64,000 nt of DNA from Streptomyces sp. NBC_01231 (GTDB lineage: Bacteria; Actinomycetota; Actinomycetes; Streptomycetales; Streptomycetaceae), in NCBI GenBank assembly GCA_035999765.1, contig CP108521.1:2170001-2234000 (forward strand), in the 5' to 3' direction. How positions within the stretch are numbered: the stretch's first letter is position 1; the number at the start of each line of letters is the position of its first letter. The position numbers and the translations under genes are program-made. Shown here piece by piece: positions 42,091 through 51,008 of the stretch. The notes below the pieces were generated by a model. That model ran no database searches. It was given only the letters and a program-made list of their open reading frames with translations, and had not been told where the DNA came from.

Positions 42091-43524
42091 TCAGATGATC
42101 CCGAAGAGGATGCCTGCCCCGAGGATGATGAGGCATGTGAGCGCCGCCCACTTGACCACGAACTTCGTGTGGTCGCCGAACTCCACCTTGGCCATGCCGA
42201 CCAGGACGTACACGGCCGGGACGAGCGGGCTCGACATGTGCAGCGGCTGGCCGACCAGCGAGGCGCGGGCCATCTCCAGCGGCGTGACACCGTGCGCCGC
42301 GCCGGCCTCGGCGAGGACCGGGAGGACGCCGAAGTAGAACCCGTCGTTCGACATGAAGTAGGTGAGCGGGAGGCTCAGGACACCGGTGACGAGGGCCATG
42401 TGCGGGCCCATGCCCTCGGGGATGACGTCCACCATCCACCGGGCCATGTGGTCGACCATGCCGGTGCCCTGGAGGACGCCGGTGAAGACGGCGGCGGCGA
42501 AGACCATGCCGGAGACGTTGAGGACGTTGTCGGCGTGCGCGGCCAGGCGCGCCTTCTGGTCGGGGATGTGCGGGAAGTTCACGGTGAGCACGAGCGCGGC
42601 GCCGAGCAGGAACAGCACCGGGATCGGCAGCCACTCCATGATCATGGAGGTGAGCAGGACGACCGTCAGCAGCGCGTTGAACCAGTAGAGCTTGGGGCGC
42701 AGGGTGGCCCGGTTCGGGTCGAGGACCTGGAAGCGCTCCGCGTCACCCTCGGCGTCGGCGTCGGCGTCCGCGTCGGAACCGGAGCCGGAACCGCCGGTGG
42801 CCGCCGCGCCCTTGCCCGTGCCGGAGGCACCGGAACCGGCGCCGACCAGAACCGTCTCGCTCTCCTTCTCCTCGACCTTCTCCTCCACCAGGACGTCGCC
42901 CAGCGTGAGGACACCGAGGCGCTTGCGCTCGCGCTTGCCGAGCACGTACGAGAGGACGAAGACGCCGAGCAGGCCGACGGCGAGGGCCGGGATCATCGGC
43001 ACGAAGATGTCGCTGGCGTCCAGCTTCAGCGCGGTGGCGGCGCGGGCGGTGGGGCCGCCCCACGGCAGGGTGTTCATCACGCCGTTGGCCATCGCGGCAA
43101 CACCGGTCATCACGACGAGGCTCATCTTGAGGCGCTTGTACAGCGGGTACATCGCCGAGACCGTGATCATGAAGGTGGTCGAGCCGTCGCCGTCGAGCGA
43201 GACGATCGCGGCGAGGATCGCCGTGCCGACGACGATCCGCATCGGGTCGGCCTTCGCGAACTTCAGGATTCCGCGGACGACCGGGTCGAAGAGGCCGACG
43301 TCGATCATCACGCCGAAGTAGACGATCGCGAACATGAGCATCGCCGCGGTGGGGGCGAGGCTGGTGACGCCTTCGATGACGTAGTCACCGAGCTTGGCGC
43401 CCTTCCCGACGAAGACGCAGAACAGTGCCGGGATCAGTACGAGCGCCGCGATCGGCGACATCTTCTTCATCATGATCAGGACCAGGAAGGTCGCGATCAT
43501 GGCGAAGCCGAGGATGGTCAGCAT
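42091..43524 (-). CDS. CitMHS family citrate-metal transporter
   Basis: A 477-residue permease with about 12 helices. It shows SLDGDGSTTFMITVSAMYPLY and TLPWGGPTARAATAL in the first half and YFMSNDGFYFGVLPVL in the second, the CitMHS hallmarks. CitMHS proteins import citrate complexed with Mg, Ca or other divalent metals by proton symport. The central cytoplasmic loop (about residues 215-270) is unusually long and acidic, with SGSGSDADADADAEGDAE-type repeats. ATG 43524 lies downstream of a set of phased CGTTA-type motifs. Confidence 0.93.
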   Translation of the reverse strand: MLTILGFAMIATFLVLIMMKKMSPIAALVLIPALFCVFVGKGAKLGDYVIEGVTSLAPTAAMLMFAIVYFGVMIDVGLFDPVVRGILKFAKADPMRIVVGTAILAAIVSLDGDGSTTFMITVSAMYPLYKRLKMSLVVMTGVAAMANGVMNTLPWGGPTARAATALKLDASDIFVPMIPALAVGLLGVFVLSYVLGKRERKRLGVLTLGDVLVEEKVEEKESETVLVGAGSGASGTGKGAAATGGSGSGSDADADADAEGDAERFQVLDPNRATLRPKLYWFNALLTVVLLTSMIMEWLPIPVLFLLGAALVLTVNFPHIPDQKARLAAHADNVLNVSGMVFAAAVFTGVLQGTGMVDHMARWMVDVIPEGMGPHMALVTGVLSLPLTYFMSNDGFYFGVLPVLAEAGAAHGVTPLEMARASLVGQPLHMSSPLVPAVYVLVGMAKVEFGDHTKFVVKWAALTCLIILGAGILFGII

Positions 43525-43533
43525 GAGTGGATA

Positions 43534-43617
43534 CCTAACGTTCGCCCTTGAACATCCCACCAGGGACGGCGGTTCTGCGACGTTAGGGCCCGTCAAGCAG
43601 CGTTAACAAGACGTTGA
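43534..43617. promoter_or_regulatory. Phased AACGT/CGTTA motifs in the CitMHS promoter region
   Basis: CCTAACGT (43534-43541) is repeated in inverted form as ACGTTAGG (43580-43587). Further CGTTAA (43601) and CGTTGA (43612) lie 20 and 11 bp on, close to whole helical turns. This spacing suggests direct-repeat binding by a response regulator controlling citrate uptake. Confidence 0.4.
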
Positions 43618-43622
43618 CATGC

Positions 43623-43665
43623 GAGCAATAAGCGCAAAACTGCTGGTCACGGCTTTGCGCTGCTC
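43623..43665 (-). terminator. Hairpin terminator of the molybdopterin oxidoreductase gene
   Basis: AGCGCAAA (43631-43638) pairs with TTTGCGCT (43654-43661), extended by GAGC/GCTC across a short bulge. It overlaps the stop codon end of the gene transcribed leftward. Confidence 0.75.
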
Positions 43666-45922
43666 ACAGGGGTGCGTTTTCGGCCCCGCGTCGGTCCGTC
43701 GCGGCCACTTTCACGGGGATGCCGTTGAGGACCGCGTTGCCCGAGAGCGGGTCGAGCAGAGTGCCGTCGAGGAGCTGATTGACGTTCACGCCGGGGTCGT
43801 TGGCGGCGTGGCTGAGCCGGGTGCCGGGCCGGTCGTGGCCCCAGCCGTGCGGCAGGCTGACCACCCCCGGGCGCACGCTGTCGGTGACCTCGGCGGGAGC
43901 GGTCACCTCTCCCCCGGCGCCCTTGACGCGTACGGGGGTCGCGTCGCGCACGCCCAGCCGTTCGGCGTCCTCCGGATGGATGTGCAGGGTGCAGCGGTTG
44001 GAGCCGCCGGTGAGGGCGGGCACGTTGTGCATCCAGCTGTTGTTGGAGCGCAGATGGCGGCGGCCGACCAGGACGAGCCCGTCGGGGCGTTGCTCCAGGG
44101 CGTCCCTGAGCCGGGGCAGGTCGTCCGCGATCGGCTGCGGCAGCAGTTCCACCTTGCCGCTGCGGGTCTTCAGGGGCTGCGGCAGCCGGGAGCCGAGCGG
44201 CCCGAGGTCGATGCCGTGCGGATGCGCCAGCAGCTTGTCCAGGTTGAGCCCGTCCGGTCGTACGCCGAAGCCGTCGCCGTAGGGACCGAGGCGCAGCATC
44301 ATGTCGAGCCGCCGCTCGGGGCCGCTCTCGCCGGTGAGTTGTGCGGCGAGTTCCTTCGGGTCCCGGCCGTGCACGGGTGAGTGCGGTTCGCTCACCGCCT
44401 TGCCGAGGGTCTGGCCGATGACCAGGTCGTCGACGGCGGACGGGTCGGCGCCGTGCATGCCGGTCGCGGCCAGGACCAGCCGGGCCAGGATCTCGGTCTC
44501 GGCCATCCTGCCCGGCTCCAGGGGGACGGCGGGGCGGGTGTAGCGGACCTGGTTGCGGACGGCGAGGGTGTTGAAGGCGAAGTCGTGGTGCGGGCTCTGG
44601 GCGGGCGGGGGCGGCGGCAGGACGACATGGGCGTGCCGTGAGGTCTCGTTGAGATAGGGGTCGACGCTGACCATGAAGTCGAGGGAGTCGAGGGCCTTGT
44701 CGAGCCGGTCGCCGTCGGGCGCGGACAGGACGGGGTTGGCGGCGACGGCGATCAGTGCCCGGACCGGCTCGCCCTCCTCGGTCGCGGTGTCGATCTCCTC
44801 GGCGAGCGCGGACAGCGGCAGTTCCCCCTTGGCCTCCGGGTGCCGGCCGACCCGGGAGTGCCAACGCCCGAGCGCGAACCCGCGGCCGGGTCCGGCGGGC
44901 CGGGGTGTTTTGTCGGTGGCCGCCTGCGGGAAGAGGGCGCCGCCGGGCCGGTCGAGGTTGCCGGTGAGGATGTTGAGGACGTCCACGAGCCAGCTGGCCA
45001 GGGTGCCGTGCTGGACGGTGCAGCTGCCGATGCGGCCGTATACGGCGGCGGTGGGGGCGGCCGCCAGTTCGCGTGCGAGGGTACGGATGGTCGCGGCGTC
45101 AACGTCGCACGCGCCCGCCACCGCCTCCGGGGCGAAGTCCCGTACGGATTCCCGGAGTTCTTCGAGACCCTGCACGTGCGGGGCCAGCGCGCCGAGTTGC
45201 ACGAGGTCCTCCTCGAAGAGGACGTACGCCGCCGCGGCGAGCAGCAGGGCGTCGGTGCCGGGCCGGATCGGGATGTGCCGGTCGGCGAGCCGGGCGGTCC
45301 GCGTCCGGCGGGGATCGATGACGGTGAGCGTGCCACCGCGGGCCTTGAGCGCCTTGAGCTTGCCGGGGAAGTCGGGGGCGGTGCACAGACTCCCGTTGGA
45401 CTCCAGGGGGTTGGCGCCGATGAGGAGGAGATGGTCGGTGTGGTCGAGGTCGGGGACCGGGATCGCGTTGGCGTCGCCGTACATCAGGCCGCACGACACG
45501 TGCTTGGGCATCTGGTCGACCGTGGAGGCGGTGAAGACGCTGCGCGTGCCGAGCCCGGCGAGGAGCACGGTCGGATAGAGGCCTCCGGCCATGGTGTGCA
45601 CGTTGGGGTTGCCGAGGACGATACCGACGGCGTGCGGCCCGTACCGTTCGACGACCGGCCGGATCCCGGCAGCGACCGCGTCGAACGCCTCTTCCCAGCT
45701 CACCTCCCGCAGCTCCCCGTCCTTGCGGACGAGCGGGGCGCGCAGCCGGTCGGGGTCGCCGTCGACAGCCCCGAACGAGGCCCCCTTGGGGCAGATGAAC
45801 CCCCGGCTGAACACGTCGTCCCGGTCACCTCGGGCACCGGTCACCCGGGTCCCGTCGATGGTGAGGGTGAGGCCGCAGGTGGCCTCGCAGAGGGGGCAGA
45901 TACGCAGGGCGGTGCGGGGCAC
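43664..45922 (-). CDS. Molybdopterin-dependent oxidoreductase (formate dehydrogenase/nitrate reductase superfamily)
   Basis: A 752-residue enzyme. The N-terminal [4Fe-4S] ligands are Cys9, Cys12, Cys16 and Cys44 (CPLCEATC then CPKG). Molybdopterin-binding regions include GANPLESNG and VIDPRRTRTA, and a C-terminal MoCo domain begins near residue 640 (SWMHNVPALTGG). There is no Tat signal, so it acts in the cytoplasm. No electron-transfer subunit is adjacent, and the substrate is unknown. Start GTG 45922 follows GGGAGGA. A perfect palindrome lies 52 bp upstream. Confidence 0.88.
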   Translation of the reverse strand: MPRTALRICPLCEATCGLTLTIDGTRVTGARGDRDDVFSRGFICPKGASFGAVDGDPDRLRAPLVRKDGELREVSWEEAFDAVAAGIRPVVERYGPHAVGIVLGNPNVHTMAGGLYPTVLLAGLGTRSVFTASTVDQMPKHVSCGLMYGDANAIPVPDLDHTDHLLLIGANPLESNGSLCTAPDFPGKLKALKARGGTLTVIDPRRTRTARLADRHIPIRPGTDALLLAAAAYVLFEEDLVQLGALAPHVQGLEELRESVRDFAPEAVAGACDVDAATIRTLARELAAAPTAAVYGRIGSCTVQHGTLASWLVDVLNILTGNLDRPGGALFPQAATDKTPRPAGPGRGFALGRWHSRVGRHPEAKGELPLSALAEEIDTATEEGEPVRALIAVAANPVLSAPDGDRLDKALDSLDFMVSVDPYLNETSRHAHVVLPPPPPAQSPHHDFAFNTLAVRNQVRYTRPAVPLEPGRMAETEILARLVLAATGMHGADPSAVDDLVIGQTLGKAVSEPHSPVHGRDPKELAAQLTGESGPERRLDMMLRLGPYGDGFGVRPDGLNLDKLLAHPHGIDLGPLGSRLPQPLKTRSGKVELLPQPIADDLPRLRDALEQRPDGLVLVGRRHLRSNNSWMHNVPALTGGSNRCTLHIHPEDAERLGVRDATPVRVKGAGGEVTAPAEVTDSVRPGVVSLPHGWGHDRPGTRLSHAANDPGVNVNQLLDGTLLDPLSGNAVLNGIPVKVAATDRRGAENAPL

Positions 45923-45974
45923 GGGTCCTCCCGGAGGACAGCGGCGGCGACGGTGATGCCGGGTTCGAGGCCGA

Positions 45975-45992
45975 GCATACCGACCGGTATGC
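45975..45992. promoter_or_regulatory. Perfect 18-bp palindrome, TetR-type operator
   Basis: GCATACCG-AC-CGGTATGC, an 8-2-8 perfect inverted repeat. The half site resembles the CATACCG of the 17.7/23.2 kb operators, but the spacing is 2 instead of 6, so a different regulator is likely. The TetR gene at 46178-46819 ends nearby. Confidence 0.65.
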
Positions 45993-46019
45993 AGGGAGGG
46001 GAGGCCCTTGCGCCGACAA

Positions 46020-46177
46020 CCCTCGGTCCGGCACCCGGGCCGGCGGCCCTCGATCCGGCGCACGCGCCGACAGCTCTCGCTCCTGCACCCTCTCCGGCAG
46101 CCCTCGATCCGGCCCCGCACCGGCAGACTTCGACCCGACACCCGCACCGGCAGTCCTCGACCCGGCACCCGCGCCGC
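46020..46177. repeat. Degenerate 27-bp tandem repeat array
   Basis: About six units of 26-28 bp with the core CCTCGAYCCGGCACCCGCACC (split: CCTCGAYCCGG then CACCCGCGCCGGCAG). They fill the whole space between the molybdoenzyme upstream region and the stop codon of the TetR gene. A 27-bp period equals nine codons, but no frame has a credible start. Confidence 0.8.
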
Positions 46178-46819
46178 TCAGTCCAGCACCCGCGCCAGAT
46201 ACGCCCGCAGCATCTCCCGCGTCTCCGCGATGATCCTCGCGTCCCCCTCCGGCGCCACGCGGAAGGCGAGATGGACGAGGGTGTCCGCGGTTTCCACGGC
46301 GACGAGGAAGACGCGGCGCAGGTCCTCGTCCGGTTCACGGTCGAGGTAGCCGGAGAGGAGGTCGGTGAGGCGGTCGGCGACTCGGTGGTTGGGCTCGGCG
46401 TAGCGGGCGCCGACCGGGATCTGGTTGCCGAAGTCGACGAGGGAGAAGCCGGGCGCGGTGCGCTTCATGGCGAGGTACTCGTCAAGGACGGCGTCCACCG
46501 CCGCGCGCCAGCCGCCCCCGCCCGAGCCGGGCGCGTCCCCGGCGCCGGTCTTCTCGAGGCGCTCGGTGACCCGCTCGGTGTAGCGCTCCAGGTTGCGCTG
46601 GGCGAGCGCGTCGGCCATCGCGCGCTTGTTGCCGAAGAAGCGGTAGACCGAGCCGATGGGGACCTCGGCACGCAGGGCGACGGCCCGGGTGCTCAGGGCG
46701 TCGTAGCCGACCTCGTCGAGCAGATCGGCGCAGGCGTCGAGGATCCTGGTCAGGCGTTCGGCACTGCGCCGCTGCACGGGCGCTCGGCGGAGCGATGTCG
46801 CTTGGGGCACGGGCTTCAT
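46178..46819 (-). CDS. TetR family regulator
   Basis: A 213-residue TetR protein. The helix-turn-helix STRAVALRAEVPIGSVYRFFGNKRAMA lies around residues 43-69, and the C-terminal domain is of the TetR_C_17-like kind with a Gly-rich linker (GSGGGG) near residue 100. Its ATG overlaps the stop of the upstream lipoprotein gene (ATGA), so both are translated together. The palindrome at 45975, ahead of the molybdoenzyme transcribed in the same direction, is a plausible target. Confidence 0.87.
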   Translation of the reverse strand: MKPVPQATSLRRAPVQRRSAERLTRILDACADLLDEVGYDALSTRAVALRAEVPIGSVYRFFGNKRAMADALAQRNLERYTERVTERLEKTGAGDAPGSGGGGWRAAVDAVLDEYLAMKRTAPGFSLVDFGNQIPVGARYAEPNHRVADRLTDLLSGYLDREPDEDLRRVFLVAVETADTLVHLAFRVAPEGDARIIAETREMLRAYLARVLD

Positions 46820-47436
46820 GATGCCTCTCCGCCGAGGTCCGCGGAACCTCGCCCCCCAGTACGGAGTGGGGCGCCGGGCGCGCTCAGCGCGCCGTTCGCG
46901 GTTCCGGTGGGCGCCGGGTCCGAGGCTGTGATGTCCGCGGTGGACTCGACGGGTTCGCCGTCGACGGTCCACACGGTGCCGTCGTCGGCGTACAGGCGGG
47001 CGGTGAGGTGGTGCGTGCCGTGCGGGACGTAGCGGGCCGCGAGTCGGTATTCGGCGGTGCGCAGCCGCACGACGGGGCGTCCGTCCACGAAGAGCCGGGC
47101 CACGCCGCGGCCCGCCACCGCCGCCGGTTTCCCGCCGAGGGCCGAGAAGCGGAAGTCGCGGAGGGTCAGCCGTACGTTCCACCCGCCGTCGTTCCCGTCG
47201 GGCTGCACCTCGATGCCGATGCCGGGCGCGCCCTTCTCGTCCACCTCCCGGTAGCGGTGCCCCTGCTTGTCCGTCTCGTCGAGGAGCTTGCCCACCGGTG
47301 CGGGCGAGTCTCCGTTCCTCGCGTTGTTCGCGTTGTTCGCGTTCTCCTGCGAACCGCCCGGGCCGCACCCCGCGGAGCCGGTCAGCAGCAGGACACAGAC
47401 CGCGAGCACGGCAGGAAGTTCCCGTGTCCACGACAT
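46816..47436 (-). CDS. Lipoprotein of unknown function
   Basis: A 206-residue secreted lipoprotein with signal peptide and lipobox GSAGC at about residues 20-24, then an Asn-rich spacer (SQENANNANNARN). A compact beta-rich domain follows with conserved LFVDGRPVVRL and HHLTARLYADDGT stretches, like a small Ig-like or DUF fold. The last 40 residues are low complexity. Coupling to a TetR gene by a 4-base overlap is unusual for a lipoprotein. Function is not recognised. Confidence 0.82.
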   Translation of the reverse strand: MSWTRELPAVLAVCVLLLTGSAGCGPGGSQENANNANNARNGDSPAPVGKLLDETDKQGHRYREVDEKGAPGIGIEVQPDGNDGGWNVRLTLRDFRFSALGGKPAAVAGRGVARLFVDGRPVVRLRTAEYRLAARYVPHGTHHLTARLYADDGTVWTVDGEPVESTADITASDPAPTGTANGALSAPGAPLRTGGRGSADLGGEAS

Positions 47437-47594
47437 GCCGGGGAGCGTAGAACACCGGTACGACACCTCGAATCCCCCTGGGGTCTGGTTCCGGTCGTCT
47501 CCGGTAGTCCTCGGTGAGGAGGCCGCACGCCCCTCTTGCGCCCGGGAAACCGCAATCCTACGGTGGTGCATAGGAATCAAACGCCCAGGGAGCG

Positions 47595-48923
47595 ATGATG
47601 AGCGGGGACCCGCGGAAGACCGCGGAGGGGCTGACCTACCTCTCCGGTTTCGGCAACGAGCACAGTTCGCAGGCCGTCCCGGGCGCCCTGCCCGACGGCC
47701 GGAACTCGCCCCAGCGCGCACCCCTCGGGCTGTACGCGGAGCAGCTCAGCGGAACGGCGTTCACCGAGCCGCGGGCCTGCAACCGGCGCTCGTGGCTGTA
47801 CCGGATCCGCCCCTCGGCCGCGCATCCGGCGTTCACCCGCACGGAGAACGGCACGATTCGTACGGCGCCCTTCACGGAGGCGGTGGCCGACCCGAACCGG
47901 CTGCGCTGGGACCCGCTGCCCGAACCGGCACCGGGAACCGACTTCCTCGCGGGGCTGTGGACCCTCGGCGGCAACGGCGACGCGACCCAGCGCACCGGCA
48001 TGGCCGTGCACCTGTACCACGCCAACGCCTCGATGGACCGCGTCTTCAGCGACTCCGACGGGGAGTTGCTGATCGTGCCTGAGCGCGGCGGACTGTTGCT
48101 GCGCACCGAGTTCGGACCGCTGTATGTGGAGCCGGCCCAGGTGGCGCTGATCCCTCGTGGGGTGCGCTTCCGTGTGGAGCTGATCGAGGACTTCGCCCGG
48201 GGTTATGTGTGCGAGAACTACGGCGCCCCCTTCCGCCTCCCCGACCTCGGCCCCATCGGCGCCAACGGCCTCGCGAACGCCCGGGACTTCCTGGCCCCGG
48301 TCGCCGCGTACGAGGAGGTCGAGGGCCCGGTGGAGGTGGTCAACAAGTTCTGCGGCAACCTCTGGACGGCGACCTACGACCACTCACCGCTCGACGTGGT
48401 CGCCTGGCACGGCAACCATGTGCCGTACATCTACGACCTGCGCCGTTTCAATGTGCTCGGCACCATCTCGTACGACCACCCGGACCCGTCGATCTTCACG
48501 GTGCTGACCTCCCCGTCCGACACCCCGGGCCTGGCCGGCGTCGACTTCGTGGTGTTCGCGCCGCGCTGGCTGGTGGGCGAGGACACCTTCCGGCCGCCGT
48601 ACTTCCACCGGAACGTGATGAGCGAGTACATGGGCCTGGTCGAGGGCGCGTACGACGCCAAGACAGCCGGGAAGGGGGGCTTCGTACCCGGGGGCGGCTC
48701 GCTGCACAACATGATGTCGGCGCACGGGCCGGACCGGGAGACCTTCGACCGGGCCAGCGCCGCCGAGCTGCGTCCGCAGAAGGTGGACGACGGGCTGGCG
48801 TTCATGTTCGAGACACGGTGGCCGCTGACCCTGACACCGCACGCGGCCCGGGCGGAGCACCTGCAACAGCGTTACGACGACGTGTGGCAGGGCCTGCAGC
48901 GGCATTTCCGCCCCTTGCACTGA
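47595..48923 (+). CDS. hmgA: Homogentisate 1,2-dioxygenase
   Basis: A 442-residue cupin enzyme that opens the homogentisate ring to maleylacetoacetate in tyrosine/phenylalanine catabolism. Diagnostic stretches are [19 protein letters not shown] at the start, [19 protein letters not shown] near residue 210, and the iron site [14 protein letters not shown] near residue 336. ATG 47595 and ATG 47598 are both possible; AGGGAG suits the second. A TCCTA-N10-TAGGA inverted repeat (47556-47575) sits in the promoter zone. A GntR gene follows 19 bp later. Confidence 0.96.
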   Translation: MMSGDPRKTAEGLTYLSGFGNEHSSQAVPGALPDGRNSPQRAPLGLYAEQLSGTAFTEPRACNRRSWLYRIRPSAAHPAFTRTENGTIRTAPFTEAVADPNRLRWDPLPEPAPGTDFLAGLWTLGGNGDATQRTGMAVHLYHANASMDRVFSDSDGELLIVPERGGLLLRTEFGPLYVEPAQVALIPRGVRFRVELIEDFARGYVCENYGAPFRLPDLGPIGANGLANARDFLAPVAAYEEVEGPVEVVNKFCGNLWTATYDHSPLDVVAWHGNHVPYIYDLRRFNVLGTISYDHPDPSIFTVLTSPSDTPGLAGVDFVVFAPRWLVGEDTFRPPYFHRNVMSEYMGLVEGAYDAKTAGKGGFVPGGGSLHNMMSAHGPDRETFDRASAAELRPQKVDDGLAFMFETRWPLTLTPHAARAEHLQQRYDDVWQGLQRHFRPLH

Positions 48924-48942
48924 ACACTGCCTACCGGTACGG

Positions 48943-49701
48943 ATGGGCCCCGTGACCTCCTTCGCCCCGGACTCGATAGTCCTGAACCGCAAGCTGCCGC
49001 TCTGGTACCAGGTGTCGCAGTCGCTGCGTGCCTCGATACTCGGCCGCTCGCCCCGGGACCCCCTGCGGCTGCCCACCGAGGAGCAGCTCGCGGGGCACTA
49101 CGGGGTGAGCGTCCTGACCATGCGGCAGGCGCTGAAGGAGTTGGAGGACGAGGGACTGATCACCCGCCACCGCCGCCGCGGCACCTTCATCGAGCCGGAC
49201 GCCCGCAGGGGTGCTCCCGTACGGCTGCTGGGCTCGGTGGACGCGATCGTGGCCCAGCAGTCCGGTATGGCGACACAGCTGCTGGACCACGGCAAGGGGC
49301 CGGCGCCGGCCGAACTCGCCGAGTTCTTCCCGGATCTCGGGGAGGTGGCGACGTACCACCGGCTCCGCTCCGACGAGAAGACCGGCGAACCGACCAACCA
49401 CGCCCGCAACTACGTCCGGCCCGAACTCGCCGCGTCCATCGACCTGGACGACCTGGCGCGCTGGCCGATGACCAAGGTGCTGCGGGATGTCGTCGGGGCG
49501 GACATCAGCCGCATCACGGACACGGTGGAGGCCCGGCTGGCGGACCCGGAGACGGCCCGCCTGCTCCAAGTCCCGCTGCTCAGCCCGATCCTGCACTACA
49601 CGGGCGTGACCTACGACGGTGAGGGCCGGGTGCTGGACGCGGCCGTCATCCACTACCGGGGGGATCGTTTCTCCTTCACGGTCACGCTCGACGCCACGTA
49701 G
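48943..49701 (+). CDS. HutC-subfamily GntR regulator (UTRA domain)
   Basis: A 252-residue regulator. The winged helix (residues 18-85) contains LPTEEQLAGHYGVSVLTMRQALKELEDEG, and the C-terminal UTRA ligand domain spans about 105-245. Directly downstream of hmgA, it probably responds to an aromatic catabolite and controls homogentisate degradation (inference). ATG 48943 is used; GTG 48952 is a near alternative. Confidence 0.9.
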   Translation: MGPVTSFAPDSIVLNRKLPLWYQVSQSLRASILGRSPRDPLRLPTEEQLAGHYGVSVLTMRQALKELEDEGLITRHRRRGTFIEPDARRGAPVRLLGSVDAIVAQQSGMATQLLDHGKGPAPAELAEFFPDLGEVATYHRLRSDEKTGEPTNHARNYVRPELAASIDLDDLARWPMTKVLRDVVGADISRITDTVEARLADPETARLLQVPLLSPILHYTGVTYDGEGRVLDAAVIHYRGDRFSFTVTLDAT

Positions 49702-49817
49702 GCCGGTCCGGCGGATCAGCGGAGCAGCGAGCGGGCAGGACCCGCGCGCCGGAACACCGCCGCTTCGGCCGCACAGCCGGACAGGCCCTGGTCCCGCTGT
49801 CGTCGGCAGGTCGTACG

Positions 49818-50975
49818 ATGCCCAGCGTGACGCACGACGACGCTCCGCCGCTGGCGGACCTCATGCCGTGGTCCGTCGCACCGCCCCGGCTCGGCCGGGG
49901 GTGGCCGGCGGGTCCCGACCCGGCATCCCTGAAGGCCCGCTGGGACGCCCTGCTGAAGGCCGAGGGCCCGGACCGGGAGGCCCTGTTCGAACCCACCCGT
50001 TCCCGCACGCTCCACTCGGCCGTCGGCCGGCTGCCGGGCCCGTCCGGCGGCACGGAGAAGCTGGTGCGCGCCTCGGGACCCTGCCCGCAACCCGTACGGG
50101 TGCTGCACGCCCCCTTCGACGAGCAGTGGTTGATCCCCGACCAGCGACTGATCGACAGCGCCCGGCCGGAGCTGTGGCGGGTGGCCGACGAACAGCAGAT
50201 CTTCGTCGCGGAGACACCCGACGCGGCCGGCCCCCAACTGCTCGCGACCTCACTGCTCCCGCTCCTTCGCCCCGGCCGGATCCGCCCCCTCCACCGCCGC
50301 CCCGGCGGCGCGGAACCGAACCTGGCGCCGGGCCTGCTGGAGCACCTGGCCGGCCGCCTCGGCCTCTCCCCCACCCCGGCGGACCTGCTGGCCTGGATCG
50401 TGACGGCGGCCCGCCCCGGCCTGACCGTCCCGCTCACCGAGGACCCCGAACTCTGGTCACACGGCGTCGAACTGGGCCACCGCACGCTCTGGCTGATGCG
50501 CCGCGACGGCGCCCGCCCCAAACTCCCCGGTGGGCGCCGCCCCTATGTCCGCGCCCCGCTGCCCGACCGTCCGCTGACCCTGCACTACGACCGCGACGAG
50601 GAGTCCCTGCACCTCGACGACGGCCGTATCTCCCCGGTCCCCCCTGAGGCCTGGGACTTCGAGGTGTCGGGGGTACGGGTCCTGGAGCAGTGGTTCACGA
50701 ACCGCACGGCGACGGCCGACCCGGGCACGCTGGCCGCGATCCGCCCGGCGGCCTGGCCACAGACGTGGACGTCGGAACTGCTGGAGCTGATCACCGTGCT
50801 CGCGCTGTTGGCGGAACTGGGCCCACGGCGGGCGGAGTTCACCATGACCGCCCCGATCACGGCATCGGAGCTGAGGAAGGCGGGCATCCTGCCGGTGCCC
50901 GAGGCGGCACGTCGGCCGGCCTCGGTCCTCGACCACCACGAGGAAGGCCCGGAAGGACAGTTCGCCCTGCTCTGA
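49818..50975 (+). CDS. Orphan type ISP restriction-modification-like target recognition protein
   Basis: A 385-residue protein with two regions that recall the C-terminal part of type ISP/IIG restriction-modification enzymes. The first is PFDEQWLIPDQRLIDSARPELW (residues 99-120), similar to the PFD-RYIYYD-LIDRPR motif. The second is WDFEVSGVRVLEQW from residue 279, followed by a TWTSELLELITVL helix. No nuclease, helicase or methyltransferase motif (no NPPY) is present here or nearby. It may be a domesticated recognition module. The homology is from memory and needs a profile search. Confidence 0.6.
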   Translation: MPSVTHDDAPPLADLMPWSVAPPRLGRGWPAGPDPASLKARWDALLKAEGPDREALFEPTRSRTLHSAVGRLPGPSGGTEKLVRASGPCPQPVRVLHAPFDEQWLIPDQRLIDSARPELWRVADEQQIFVAETPDAAGPQLLATSLLPLLRPGRIRPLHRRPGGAEPNLAPGLLEHLAGRLGLSPTPADLLAWIVTAARPGLTVPLTEDPELWSHGVELGHRTLWLMRRDGARPKLPGGRRPYVRAPLPDRPLTLHYDRDEESLHLDDGRISPVPPEAWDFEVSGVRVLEQWFTNRTATADPGTLAAIRPAAWPQTWTSELLELITVLALLAELGPRRAEFTMTAPITASELRKAGILPVPEAARRPASVLDHHEEGPEGQFALL

Positions 50976-51008
50976 AGAGCCCTTCCCCCTTGATCCCCGG
51001 CCTGGCCC

